The translations under genes were made by a program, and so were the position numbers. From assembly GCA_964619785.1 (NCBI GenBank), contig CAZUGH010000004.1, positions 6,843 through 70,842 on the forward strand: a stretch of DNA of 64,000 bases, read 5' to 3'. This document shows, one piece after another, positions 16,648 to 25,361 of this stretch (the stretch's first letter is position 1; every line of letters starts with the position of its first letter). The stretch is from CAZUGH01 sp964619785 (GTDB lineage Bacteria; Bacillota; Clostridia; Lachnospirales; Lachnospiraceae). The notes beneath the pieces were generated by a model, which was given only the letters and a program-made list of their open reading frames with translations, was not told where the DNA came from and searched no databases.

Positions 16648-18641
16648 TAATGGATTTCTGTATTGGTACTGTAGTATTTATCTTACTGGGTTATGGAATT
16701 ATGAACTCAGAAAATTATTTCTTCGGTTTGATTGGTAAACCTGAATATCAGATGTTTACAAACTTCGCTGATTTCGACTGGTCAAACTTCGTGTTCCAGT
16801 TAGTGTTCTGTGCAACATGTGCAACAATCGTTTCTGGAGCAATGGCAGAGCGTACTAAGTTTAGTATGTATTGTATCTACTCAGCAATCATTAGTGCTGT
16901 TGTATATCCAATCGAAGCTGGTTGGGTATGGAATGCACAGGGATGGTTAGCAAAACTTGGTTACATAGATTTTGCAGGATCTTCTGTAATTCATATGGTA
17001 GGTGGTGTTACCGCTATCATTGGTGCTGCTTTCCTCGGACCTCGTATTGGTAAGTTCGGTAAGGATGGTAAGCCAAAAGCTATTCCAGGACATAATATCA
17101 CAATCGGAGCTCTTGGATGCTTCATCTTATGGTTTGGATGGTATGGATTTAATGGTGCAGCTGCAGCAGATGTAACAAGTATGGCACAGATTTTCGCAAC
17201 CACAACATTGGCTCCAGCATTCGCTACAGTAACTGTTATGATTGTAACATGGGTTAAATATGGTAAACCAGATGTATCCATGTGTTTGAATGGTTCTCTA
17301 GCTGGTTTGGTAGCAATCACAGCAGGATGTGCAAATGTAGATGGCTTTGGTGCTTCTATCATTGGTATCATCTCTGGTATCTTAGTAGTATTCGCTGTAT
17401 GGTTCGTTGATAACAAGGTTAAAGTCGATGACCCAGTTGGTGCGGTTGCTGTTCATGGTTTCAATGGTTTGTTTGGTACCGTTGCCGTTGGTTTGTTTGA
17501 TTATAAAGATGGTTTATTCTATGGTGGTGGAGTTAAGCTACTTGGAATTCAGTGCTTAGGTGTTATCTCAATTGCAGCATATGCAGGTATTGTTATGACG
17601 ATTGTATTCTTCGTACTTAATAAAATCTGGGGCTTGCGTGTTTCAGCAGAAGAGGAAATTATGGGTCTGGATCTTCCAGAGCATGGTTTACCAAGTGCAT
17701 ACGCAGACTTCATGCCAGCAGGAGATATGTTCTACTCAGCAGGTACAATGCCTGCAGGTGCTAAGGTTACAGGAACTGTTCCAATGGAGAAAGCTGTATC
17801 TGTTACAGCAGTTCCATCAACAGAGCGTCCTTCTTCTAAGCCAGCATCAACAGAGGCTAAGCTTACGAAGGTATCCATTATCGCTAAGCAGAGTAAGTTC
17901 GAAGAGTTGAAAGAAGCTCTGAACGACATCGGAGTTATGGGTATTACTGTTACTCAGGTACTTGGATGTGGTGTTCAGAAAGGTAGCGCAGAGTACTATC
18001 GTGGAGTTCCACTTGAATTCAACTTACTTCCTAAGATTAAGGTTGAAGTCGTTGTCAGCAAGGTACCTGTATCAGATGTAATCGATGCAAGTAAGAAAGC
18101 ACTTTATACAGGTCATATCGGAGATGAGAAGATTCTACGAAAGAGCCAGGCTGGAGATATATATCCATCGGCAAAAGCACCAGTTATCACAGGACGTGGG
18201 CTGAAACTAACGGCAGAAGAACAAGCGTGGGGATTTCCCAAATATGAGGGGAATGGAGTCATCTTCAATGCTAGAAGCGAAACAGCACTTTCTAAGAAAA
18301 TGTTCGCAGATAGTGTGAAAAATCGTCGCTGTATCATACCAGCCACGGGCTTTTATGAATGGAATAGCAATAAGGATAAATACTTCTTTCGTTCTCCTGA
18401 TGGAAACATACTATTATTTGCTGGATTCTATCAGGCATTTCAGGAAGAGAGTCGATTTGTAATCTTGACGACTGAGGCAAATGAATCAATGCAATCGGTT
18501 CACTCACGCATGCCATTAATTCTAGAAAAGGAAGAGGTGGCACCGTGGATTATGGATAGCAAGAGTACAGAAGGATTATTACAAAAGAAGCCAAAGCTTC
18601 TAGAACGAGAAATCCAGGGGCAGATGTCACTGCTGGACTAA
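16632..18641 (+). CDS. Chimeric ORF: ammonium transporter - PII - SRAP (YedK/HMCES) parts
   Basis: A 669-codon frame with three parts. Residues 7-340 are an Amt ammonium channel beginning at LMDFCIGTVVF; about 45-50 N-terminal residues, including TM1, are missing. Both pore His regions are present (IHMVGG, VHGFNG). After a linker, residues 411-501 are a PII domain (KVSIIAKQSKFEELKEAL to HIGDEKI) lacking its last part. From about residue 503 the frame is a SRAP peptidase-like domain (GDIYPSAKAP, NARSET, GFYEW, VHSRMP) lacking the start, including the catalytic Cys2 that links to abasic DNA. The 5' end has no ribosome binding site. It is probably a rearranged or misassembled locus; the start codon shown is only the first ATG. 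Confidence 0.75.
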   Translation: MQWIYLMDFCIGTVVFILLGYGIMNSENYFFGLIGKPEYQMFTNFADFDWSNFVFQLVFCATCATIVSGAMAERTKFSMYCIYSAIISAVVYPIEAGWVWNAQGWLAKLGYIDFAGSSVIHMVGGVTAIIGAAFLGPRIGKFGKDGKPKAIPGHNITIGALGCFILWFGWYGFNGAAAADVTSMAQIFATTTLAPAFATVTVMIVTWVKYGKPDVSMCLNGSLAGLVAITAGCANVDGFGASIIGIISGILVVFAVWFVDNKVKVDDPVGAVAVHGFNGLFGTVAVGLFDYKDGLFYGGGVKLLGIQCLGVISIAAYAGIVMTIVFFVLNKIWGLRVSAEEEIMGLDLPEHGLPSAYADFMPAGDMFYSAGTMPAGAKVTGTVPMEKAVSVTAVPSTERPSSKPASTEAKLTKVSIIAKQSKFEELKEALNDIGVMGITVTQVLGCGVQKGSAEYYRGVPLEFNLLPKIKVEVVVSKVPVSDVIDASKKALYTGHIGDEKILRKSQAGDIYPSAKAPVITGRGLKLTAEEQAWGFPKYEGNGVIFNARSETALSKKMFADSVKNRRCIIPATGFYEWNSNKDKYFFRSPDGNILLFAGFYQAFQEESRFVILTTEANESMQSVHSRMPLILEKEEVAPWIMDSKSTEGLLQKKPKLLEREIQGQMSLLD

Positions 18642-18944
18642 TACCCACTTACATGTCTCTGGATAGAAGAGAAGGAGAACCTCAAGACGCAGACCGTTGA
18701 CCATGAGTTCACAGTGATATTCATAAGAGGGGGTTCCGGCATAACGCTTCTTCTCGGTATGGATCACATGAATCTTGTCAAATGTCTGTATGACACCATC
18801 TTCATCTGGCATCTTAAACATGATAGGAATCACTTCACCAGAGGCAGTTGTCCAGCTGAAACATGCAATCTCACGTTGCTTGCCCTGAGGCAAAGAGATG
18901 TTCTCTTCACAATAATTCACATCTTTATCGGTATGAATCAGCAT
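18627..18944 (-). CDS. Small conserved hypothetical protein, downstream of dinB
   Basis: A 105-residue protein of unknown function without signal peptide or TM segment. ATG 18944 has AAAGGAGG about 9 nt upstream, so it is likely real. It lies 32 bp after the Y-family polymerase gene on the same strand and should share its LexA-controlled transcript, which points to a DNA-damage role. Its 3' end overlaps the convergent SRAP part by 15 bp. Confidence 0.75.
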   Translation of the reverse strand: MLIHTDKDVNYCEENISLPQGKQREIACFSWTTASGEVIPIMFKMPDEDGVIQTFDKIHVIHTEKKRYAGTPSYEYHCELMVNGLRLEVLLLFYPETCKWVLVQQ

Positions 18945-18976
18945 GGCTATATTCCTCCTTTTTCTATCTGATATAT

Positions 18977-20260
18977 CTATTCAATCAATTCTTGTGAATA
19001 ATCTACAGTCATCTTATCTCGTGAGACCCCTCCTGACACGGCATCAATCGGAATTCCACTGACAAAAGAGGCACGCTTAACAGAGTCAATCCCATAGCGG
19101 GTTCGAATCTGATCGGACATCCGATCTGCTTTAGCTAATTGTTCATAATCAATGGGATGTTCGGCAAATAAATCATCAAGACAAATCTGTCGGCAACAGT
19201 CGTCATCAACAACACGGCTGGTATGAATCCCAAGATGTCGAATCGGCGTCTTATAATCCCATAATTCACGGAATAGTTCACAGGCAGCATGATGAATCTC
19301 GTGGGTGATATCGGTGGCACTTTTTAACACCATCTGGTGGGATGTGTATTGTAAATCATATGTCTTAACTCCGACAGCTACTACTTGAATCTTCACTCCA
19401 TCACGACGAATGCGCATCCCCACGCACTCTGCTATCGATAAAAGAACAAGAAAAGCAGTGGCTTCGTTACATACATCAAAAGCAATGGTCGTGGAATTGC
19501 CATATCCTTTATTCACGGGAGCGGTACGCTCTACCACAGATTCATCTCGACCATTGGCAAAATTCCAGATAACCTCGCCATGACTCTTAAGATGATGACG
19601 CAAAATTGTTTTATCTGCATGAGCCAAGTCTCCAATTGTAGTAATGCCTAAAGTGCGAAGCTTCTTATAAGAAGCGCGACCAACAAAAAACAATTCAGAG
19701 ACAGGAAGAATCCACATCTTAGAGGGAATCTCGTGTGGGAAAAGTGTATGGACTAGATTCGGCTTGCGAAAATCAGATGCCATCTTGGCTAACAGCTTAT
19801 TCACAGAGATACCTATATTCACGGTAAAACCAAGTTCATCTTCAACACGTCTACGAATCTCATCAGCTAATAAAATGGGGTCTCCCCAGAGCAAATCAGT
19901 CCCTGTCATATCCATGAATGCTTCGTCGATACTATATTGTTCTAGGTCTGGTGTATACTCTCGTAGGAGATTCATCAGATCATGTGAGCAGCGCGTATAT
20001 AAATTATAATGAGGAGGAACGATGAGAAGATCCGGGCACTTGCGAGAAGCCTCTTGCAGAGTCTCACCCGTCTTCACACCATACGCCTTCGCGGGAATCG
20101 ACTTTGCTAAGATGATACCATGTCGCTTCTTCGCGTCGCCACCTACGGCAGACGGAATCTCTCGAAGGTCTGTGTGACCACCTAGGTGATGAAGACGATA
20201 AACAGCTTCCCAGCTTAGAAAAGCACTATTCACATCCACATGGAAAATAATACGTTCCAC
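18977..20260 (-). CDS. dinB: Y-family DNA polymerase (DinB/UmuC-like)
   Basis: A 427-residue translesion DNA polymerase. The palm residues are visible: the first Asp in IIFHVDVNSAFLSW and the Asp-Glu pair in QYSIDEAFMDMTG. The thumb (about 175-235) and little-finger (about 240-350) regions follow. The start is GTG 20260, set by a perfect AAAGGAGG 8 nt upstream; the frame runs on to 20350 but that includes the promoter. A LexA box sits between the -35 and -10, so the gene is expected to be SOS induced with the small downstream gene. Confidence 0.92.
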   Translation of the reverse strand: MERIIFHVDVNSAFLSWEAVYRLHHLGGHTDLREIPSAVGGDAKKRHGIILAKSIPAKAYGVKTGETLQEASRKCPDLLIVPPHYNLYTRCSHDLMNLLREYTPDLEQYSIDEAFMDMTGTDLLWGDPILLADEIRRRVEDELGFTVNIGISVNKLLAKMASDFRKPNLVHTLFPHEIPSKMWILPVSELFFVGRASYKKLRTLGITTIGDLAHADKTILRHHLKSHGEVIWNFANGRDESVVERTAPVNKGYGNSTTIAFDVCNEATAFLVLLSIAECVGMRIRRDGVKIQVVAVGVKTYDLQYTSHQMVLKSATDITHEIHHAACELFRELWDYKTPIRHLGIHTSRVVDDDCCRQICLDDLFAEHPIDYEQLAKADRMSDQIRTRYGIDSVKRASFVSGIPIDAVSGGVSRDKMTVDYSQELIE

Positions 20261-20290
20261 GTCAATCGCCTCCTTTGATAAGATAGATTC

Positions 20291-20319
20291 ATTATAATAC
20301 AGAACATATGTTCTGTAAA
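20291..20319 (-). promoter_or_regulatory. dinB promoter
   Basis: Minus-strand TTTACA (20319-20314), a 17-nt spacer and TATAAT (20296-20291). The spacer holds most of the LexA box, so bound LexA would block RNA polymerase. Confidence 0.8.
20299..20316. promoter_or_regulatory. LexA (SOS) box
   Basis: The perfect 18-bp palindrome ACAGAACATATGTTCTGT contains GAACATATGTTC, the Gram-positive LexA/DinR box, and lies within the dinB promoter. Confidence 0.9.
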
Positions 20320-20343
20320 GAGGAAATAGTTGGAGAATAGATA

Positions 20344-20372
20344 TTGTCATATCATGGAAGTAATGTTATACT
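20344..20372 (+). promoter_or_regulatory. Promoter of the beta-helix protein gene
   Basis: TTGTCA at 20344-20349, a 17-nt spacer and TATACT at 20367-20372, about 47 nt before the start codon. Confidence 0.65.
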
Positions 20373-20418
20373 ATTAACGAATTTTAATTTACTGAAATAG
20401 ATGAAAAGGGATTAGATT

Positions 20419-22014
20419 ATGAAAAGAGTATTGATTTTGGTGGGGATTGTCTGTTGTCTGCTATGGATGAGTCCAGCAGATACACATGCAGAAGGTTACA
20501 CGATGGAGATTGACGTTACAAGTGCAGAATACGGGGCGAATGGAACCGATACATTAGATGATTATCAGCAGATTCAGAAGGCATTGAGTCTTGCTTGGCA
20601 GAAGAATATTTCATTGAAGATACATATTCCAGCAGGTACCTATTATATCAGTGATATGCTCGAGATTTATTCGAATACGTATCTAGAAGTCGACCCAGCT
20701 GCTACGATTATTAATACAAGTAATGTGTCGGCAGCGATGATATGTTGTAGTCATCGTGACGAGAGTGGCAATTATTGTGGGCATGGGGTGAAGACCTGTA
20801 CCCATGGTGGTCATACACAGTGGAGTAACATTATTATCGAAGGCGGTACATGGAATGCGGGCGTTACGAAGACCTCGACGGCTGAGTTGATTTCCTGTGT
20901 GAAAGCAGAACATGGGTATAATGTGGTTGTTCGTAATGGTAAGTTTATGAATACCAACATTCATATTGTGAATTTTTCTGCGACGAAGAAAGCATTGATT
21001 GAGAATTGTTGGTTGCAGAACAATATGGCAGATAATAAGAAGTTCCCGGATACAGATGAGGCACTTCATCTTGATTATACAGATGTAATCAATGAGCCAG
21101 ATGAGTATCCACATGATAAAACACCAGTAGATGATGTGATGATTCGTAATAATACATTTTATGATGTAGGTTGTGCAATCGGGGCGCATTCCACAACGGA
21201 CGTGTATGTGGGAACGAATATCACTATAGAGAACAATACTTTTATTGATGTGAAATGTAATGCGGTTAATATGTATGCCAATAAGGGCGTTATCGTTCGT
21301 AATAATGTGATGAAATCAAGTCGTGCGACGAAGTCATGGTGCTTTTTGTATACTGTATTTGGAGAAGTGACCTTGACGGGTAATCAGGTAGAAAACGTGG
21401 AGGCAGTCTGGGTGAAGGGGTCTCTGATTTCGGATTTTAAGGTTAAGATGGACTCGGGCAACCAGATGACAAAGTACTATATTGTAAGATATGCCCCGGA
21501 TATCAATGGAAAAACGAAGTATCTAGACCGTGTCACGACAGGTAAGAAGTACAAGCTTAAGAAGTGTCCATTTAAGAAAAAGGGATATCGATTTGTAGGC
21601 TGGTATGGGTACAATCCATTGCGTAATGTGTGGAAGTCTACCACGACCAATCCAACGAAGTGGCTAGCATTAAACCGAATCTATAACTCGGGACTTGCGA
21701 TTCGCAAGTACAAGGCAGGGGAACGTGTTTTGAACCTGATTCCATATCATCATTATACTGTGAAATTTATTGCACAGTGGAAGAAGATTGGGGACATTCG
21801 GGTGAAGCTTCAGGAGAAGACAGTTGCCTATAGTGGTAGGCCACAGAAACCTAAGATATCCGTTTATGAGGATGGCAAAGTCTTATCTAAGAAGCACTAC
21901 AAGGTTGTCTATAGAAAGAATAAGAAGATAGGAACAGCGAAAGTAATCGTCAAGGGCAAGGGCGATTATAAAGGAAAATATGCATCAGCTACATTTAAAA
22001 TCAAGAAAAAGTAA
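20419..22014 (+). CDS. Secreted right-handed beta-helix protein
   Basis: A 531-residue protein with a signal peptide (residues 1-24, ending THAEG). About residues 30-360 form a pectate-lyase-like parallel beta-helix with repeated NNTF/IENNTF/VRNNVM turns, as in polysaccharide-binding or -cleaving proteins. About 365-455 includes an InlB-type repeat (KKKGYRFVGWY), and the lysine-rich tail (about 455-531) resembles a small Ig-like module, ending KIKKK. There is no LPXTG motif. Whether it cleaves a polysaccharide cannot be decided from the sequence. AAGGGA precedes the ATG at suitable distance. Confidence 0.82.
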   Translation: MKRVLILVGIVCCLLWMSPADTHAEGYTMEIDVTSAEYGANGTDTLDDYQQIQKALSLAWQKNISLKIHIPAGTYYISDMLEIYSNTYLEVDPAATIINTSNVSAAMICCSHRDESGNYCGHGVKTCTHGGHTQWSNIIIEGGTWNAGVTKTSTAELISCVKAEHGYNVVVRNGKFMNTNIHIVNFSATKKALIENCWLQNNMADNKKFPDTDEALHLDYTDVINEPDEYPHDKTPVDDVMIRNNTFYDVGCAIGAHSTTDVYVGTNITIENNTFIDVKCNAVNMYANKGVIVRNNVMKSSRATKSWCFLYTVFGEVTLTGNQVENVEAVWVKGSLISDFKVKMDSGNQMTKYYIVRYAPDINGKTKYLDRVTTGKKYKLKKCPFKKKGYRFVGWYGYNPLRNVWKSTTTNPTKWLALNRIYNSGLAIRKYKAGERVLNLIPYHHYTVKFIAQWKKIGDIRVKLQEKTVAYSGRPQKPKISVYEDGKVLSKKHYKVVYRKNKKIGTAKVIVKGKGDYKGKYASATFKIKKK

Positions 22015-22024
22015 GGAAAAATAT

Positions 22025-22053
22025 TTGCTTTTTGTGATTAAATAGTATATGAT
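22025..22053 (+). promoter_or_regulatory. Promoter of the peptide/nickel-type ABC operon
   Basis: TTGCTT at 22025-22030, a 17-nt spacer and TATGAT at 22048-22053. A short hairpin (atcgc-tttt-gcgat, 22061-22074) opens the predicted leader. Confidence 0.6.
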
Positions 22054-22102
22054 AGTTGAGATCGCTTTTGCGATACAATTTCATAGTAAAGGAGAAACGG
22101 CG

Positions 22103-23635
22103 ATGAAGAAATTTTCATTGTTGCTGACTACCATTGTTATGATGATGATTGTACTCACAGCTTGTGGAGACAATACAGCATCAGAGGAGTCAGTGAAGAA
22201 TCAGGCCGCTTCTACTACCATTACTTCAGGAGGTGCTGTGACAGTAGGAATTTCACAGGACCTAGATAGTCTTGACCCACACAAAGCCGTGTACGCAGGA
22301 ACTAGAGAAGTATTATTTAATGTCTATGAAGGGTTGGTTAAGCCAACATCAGAAGGAGATCTCGAGCCAGCAGTAGCTAGCAAGTATGAGATTTCTGAAG
22401 ATGCGAAGACTTATACCTTCACTCTTCGCGAAGGACTTACCTTCCATGATGGAAGTCAGGTCACAGCAGATGATGTTAAATACTCTATCGAGCGTTATGC
22501 GGACATCCAGGGCAAGGAGTCCGCTTTTTCTATTTTAGAAAAGGTTGTAATTGTAGATGAGAAGACAGTTCAAGTAGTATTGAAGGAAGGCAACTCAGAA
22601 TTTTTGTCAGAATTGACACTTGCAATTCTTCCAAAGAAGAACAAGAATCCGGGTAAGGAACCAATCGGAACAGGTCCATTTAAGGTGGAGAAATTCACAC
22701 CAGGGCAGAGCTTGCTTGTGAAGCGTTTTGAAGGTTATCGCGATGCGAAACTTCCTTACTTAGAGGAAGTGACATTCAAGATTGTGACAGATGCAGATTC
22801 TGCATTTACAGAACTACAGGGTGGTAATCTTGATATTCTTCAGTACCTGTCAGAAGACCAGACCAAGACATTGGGTGACAACTTCAATGTGGTTACAGGC
22901 AATGTCAACTATGTTCAGGCACTATATCTGAACAATGATTATGAACCATTTAAGAATGTTAAGGTTCGTCAGGCATTGTATTATGCAGTTGACCGTGATG
23001 CAATTAATGACTTTGCTTTTGGCGGCAAGAGTCACATCATCGGAACCAATATGATTCCAAATATCAGCAAGTATTACAATGCAGATACAGAGAAGACATA
23101 TTCGAAAGACATTGAGAAAGCCAAAGCATTGATGAAGGAAGCTGGATATGAGAATGGCTTTGAATTAACAATCACAGTGCCTAACAATTATGCGCTTCAC
23201 AAGACAGTTGCAGAGGTGATTGTTGAACAACTTAAGGAGATTGGTGTTCGTGCCAAGATTCAGATGGTTGAATTTACAAGCTGGGTATCCGAGACTTATC
23301 AGAAGCGCAAGTTTGAATCTACTGTTGTTGCCGTAGATGGAACACTGGCACCAAGTAGCTGGTTCGAGAAAAATGAAACCTCAGCTAGTAACAACTTTAC
23401 GAATTACAGCAATGCTGAGTTTGATAAGATTTTCAAAGAAGCAAAAGCTACGATTGATGATAATAAAAAAGTCGAGTTTTATAAGAAGTTACAGACAATC
23501 TTGGCAGAAGATGCAGCTTCTATCTATATTCAAGATGCATCCAATTTGATTGCCGTGAACAAGAAATTGACCGGATATAAATGTTATCCAGTATCTGCTC
23601 AGGATTTGTGCCATGTTGGATATGTGAAAGAATAG
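22103..23635 (+). CDS. ABC transporter substrate-binding lipoprotein (peptide/nickel family)
   Basis: A 510-residue SBP_bac_5 family protein that captures a peptide, nickel chelate or similar ligand outside the cell. It has a lipoprotein signal (MKKFSLLLTTIV... with lipobox LTAC) and the family signature VASKYEISEDAKTYTFTLRE with FHDGSQVTADDV. ATG 22103 is preceded by AAAGGAG. It is the first gene of a five-gene operon encoding two permeases, a double ATPase and a hydrolase. The ligand cannot be told from the sequence. Confidence 0.92.
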   Translation: MKKFSLLLTTIVMMMIVLTACGDNTASEESVKNQAASTTITSGGAVTVGISQDLDSLDPHKAVYAGTREVLFNVYEGLVKPTSEGDLEPAVASKYEISEDAKTYTFTLREGLTFHDGSQVTADDVKYSIERYADIQGKESAFSILEKVVIVDEKTVQVVLKEGNSEFLSELTLAILPKKNKNPGKEPIGTGPFKVEKFTPGQSLLVKRFEGYRDAKLPYLEEVTFKIVTDADSAFTELQGGNLDILQYLSEDQTKTLGDNFNVVTGNVNYVQALYLNNDYEPFKNVKVRQALYYAVDRDAINDFAFGGKSHIIGTNMIPNISKYYNADTEKTYSKDIEKAKALMKEAGYENGFELTITVPNNYALHKTVAEVIVEQLKEIGVRAKIQMVEFTSWVSETYQKRKFESTVVAVDGTLAPSSWFEKNETSASNNFTNYSNAEFDKIFKEAKATIDDNKKVEFYKKLQTILAEDAASIYIQDASNLIAVNKKLTGYKCYPVSAQDLCHVGYVKE

Positions 23636-23644
23636 AGGTTGCAG

Positions 23645-24586
23645 ATGAAGTATATTGTGAAACGAGCAGGTGCGTTAGTCGTTACTTTGTTTTTGATTTC
23701 ACTAGTTACCTTCTTTGCTTTTCAAGTACTTCCAGGTGACGCTTCCGTATCCCGATTGGGATCGGAGGCAACTCCTGAAAGAATTGCGAAACTTCGTGAA
23801 GAAATGGGACTGGACAAGCCTTTGCCAATACAGTATGGTAGATGGCTAACCAATGCAATACAGGGGGATTTTGGTGAATCCTATCAATATGAGGGAAGTA
23901 CAGTAAGTCAGTTACTAGCACCTAGGCTAGTGGTGACTGCTTTACTTACCTTATTTGCATTTATATTGATTGGTGGGATATCAATTCCGTTAGGAATTTT
24001 ATGTGGTAAACACAGAGGACATCTGATTGGGCGGTTTGTGGATTTTATGACGAGACTAACCATGGCAGTACCACCATTTTTCCTAGGGGTTATGATTACC
24101 TTTTTCTTTGGAATCTTGTTGAAGGTCTTTGTGCCTGGGGCATTTGTGTCGCCGTCAGAGAGTTTGGCTGGCTGCGTATTCTATCTGTTGTTCCCGGCGG
24201 TCTCGATTGCACTGCCTAAGATTGCGATGATGGTCAATTTCCTTGTGTCAGCAGTGGAAAAAGAGGAAGACAAGGATTATGTACGAACCGCATATAGCAA
24301 AGGGAATTCCAAGAATGCCGTGTTTTATCGCCACATACTCAAGAATGCGATGATTCCTGTGGTGACGTTCTTTGCACTTGTCATTGCAGATATTCTAGCG
24401 GGAAGCATTGTTGTGGAACAGGTCTTTAATGTGCCAGGACTTGGTCGCGCACTGGTATCTGCGATATCAAACCGCGATTTCCCAATGGTTCAAGCAATTA
24501 TCTTGATTTTGACAGGATTTGTTGTCGTGTTAAATACAATTGTGGATGTATTGTATCACGTGATTGACCCAAGGATTAGGAAGTGA
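23645..24586 (+). CDS. ABC transporter permease (DppB-like)
   Basis: A 313-residue BPD_transp_1 permease with six TM segments and the DppB/OppB N-terminal pattern (FFAFQVLPGDASVSRLG). The EAA loop is present (DYVRTAYSKGNSKNAVFYRHILKNA), where the ATPase docks. ATG 23645 follows AGAGG by 6 nt and lies 9 bp after the binding-protein stop. It pairs with the next gene to form the membrane channel. Confidence 0.92.
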   Translation: MKYIVKRAGALVVTLFLISLVTFFAFQVLPGDASVSRLGSEATPERIAKLREEMGLDKPLPIQYGRWLTNAIQGDFGESYQYEGSTVSQLLAPRLVVTALLTLFAFILIGGISIPLGILCGKHRGHLIGRFVDFMTRLTMAVPPFFLGVMITFFFGILLKVFVPGAFVSPSESLAGCVFYLLFPAVSIALPKIAMMVNFLVSAVEKEEDKDYVRTAYSKGNSKNAVFYRHILKNAMIPVVTFFALVIADILAGSIVVEQVFNVPGLGRALVSAISNRDFPMVQAIILILTGFVVVLNTIVDVLYHVIDPRIRK

Positions 24587-24593
24587 GGTGGCT

Positions 24594-25361
24594 ATGAAGA
24601 AGAAAATATTATATGTAGTAGCAGCACTCCTGATACTGACAGCGATTCTGGGAATATTTTGGACACCGTACGATCCGGATGCGATGAGTATTTTGCTGAA
24701 GAATTCAGCTCCGTCCTTACAACATCCATTTGGTGCAGACTCCTATGGACGTGATGTGCTAAGTCGTGTTATGACTGGACTTTCTACGACATTTCTGATT
24801 AGTGTTGCCGTAGTGGCAATCGGTACAATTATCGGAACCATAGTAGGCTCATTGACAGGATATTTTGGTGGATGGCTAGATGAAATTATCATGCGCGTGA
24901 ATGATACATTGACTGCATTTCCAAGTATTCTACTAGCATTGATTCTTGTTAGTGTGATGGGAAGTGGCAAATGGAATATCATTATTGCGTTAGGTATTTT
25001 GTTTATCCCAAGTTTTGCTCGTGTCATGCGAAGCGAGTTTATCAAAGAAAGAGATATGGAATATGTTAAAAATGCACGTATTATGGGGGCTAGTCCGCTG
25101 CGCATTATTTTCCTGCATATTCTTCCAAACACCATGTCAACGCTTGTTCCCTGTATCTTGATTGGATTTAATAATGCGGTACTAGCAGAGGCGGGAATGA
25201 GCTATCTCGGACTAGGGGTGCAACCACCAGAGGCGAGTCTTGGCCGGATGATATCGGAAGCACAAGGGTATCTTGTTTTGGCACCATGGACGGCGATTGC
25301 TCCTGGTGTTGTGATGATTCTGATGATTTTTGTATTTAGTCTGATAGGTGAGCGCCGATGA
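24594..25361 (+). CDS. ABC transporter permease (DppC-like)
   Basis: A 255-residue partner permease with an N-terminal TM segment, the HPFGADSYGRDVLSR motif of the DppC/NikC family and an EAA loop (EYVKNARIMGASPLRII). ATG 24594 has GAGGTGG just upstream. It overlaps the ATPase start codon by 4 bp, indicating translational coupling. Confidence 0.92.
   Translation: MKKKILYVVAALLILTAILGIFWTPYDPDAMSILLKNSAPSLQHPFGADSYGRDVLSRVMTGLSTTFLISVAVVAIGTIIGTIVGSLTGYFGGWLDEIIMRVNDTLTAFPSILLALILVSVMGSGKWNIIIALGILFIPSFARVMRSEFIKERDMEYVKNARIMGASPLRIIFLHILPNTMSTLVPCILIGFNNAVLAEAGMSYLGLGVQPPEASLGRMISEAQGYLVLAPWTAIAPGVVMILMIFVFSLIGERR

Noticed and set aside
16520..16738. Small 72-codon frame overlapping the start of the Amt part
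   Set aside because: Out of frame with the recognisable Amt coding, no ribosome binding site and no similarity to a known protein.
22061..22074. Hairpin in the ABC operon leader as a riboswitch
   Set aside because: Only a 5-bp stem with no conserved aptamer sequence around it.
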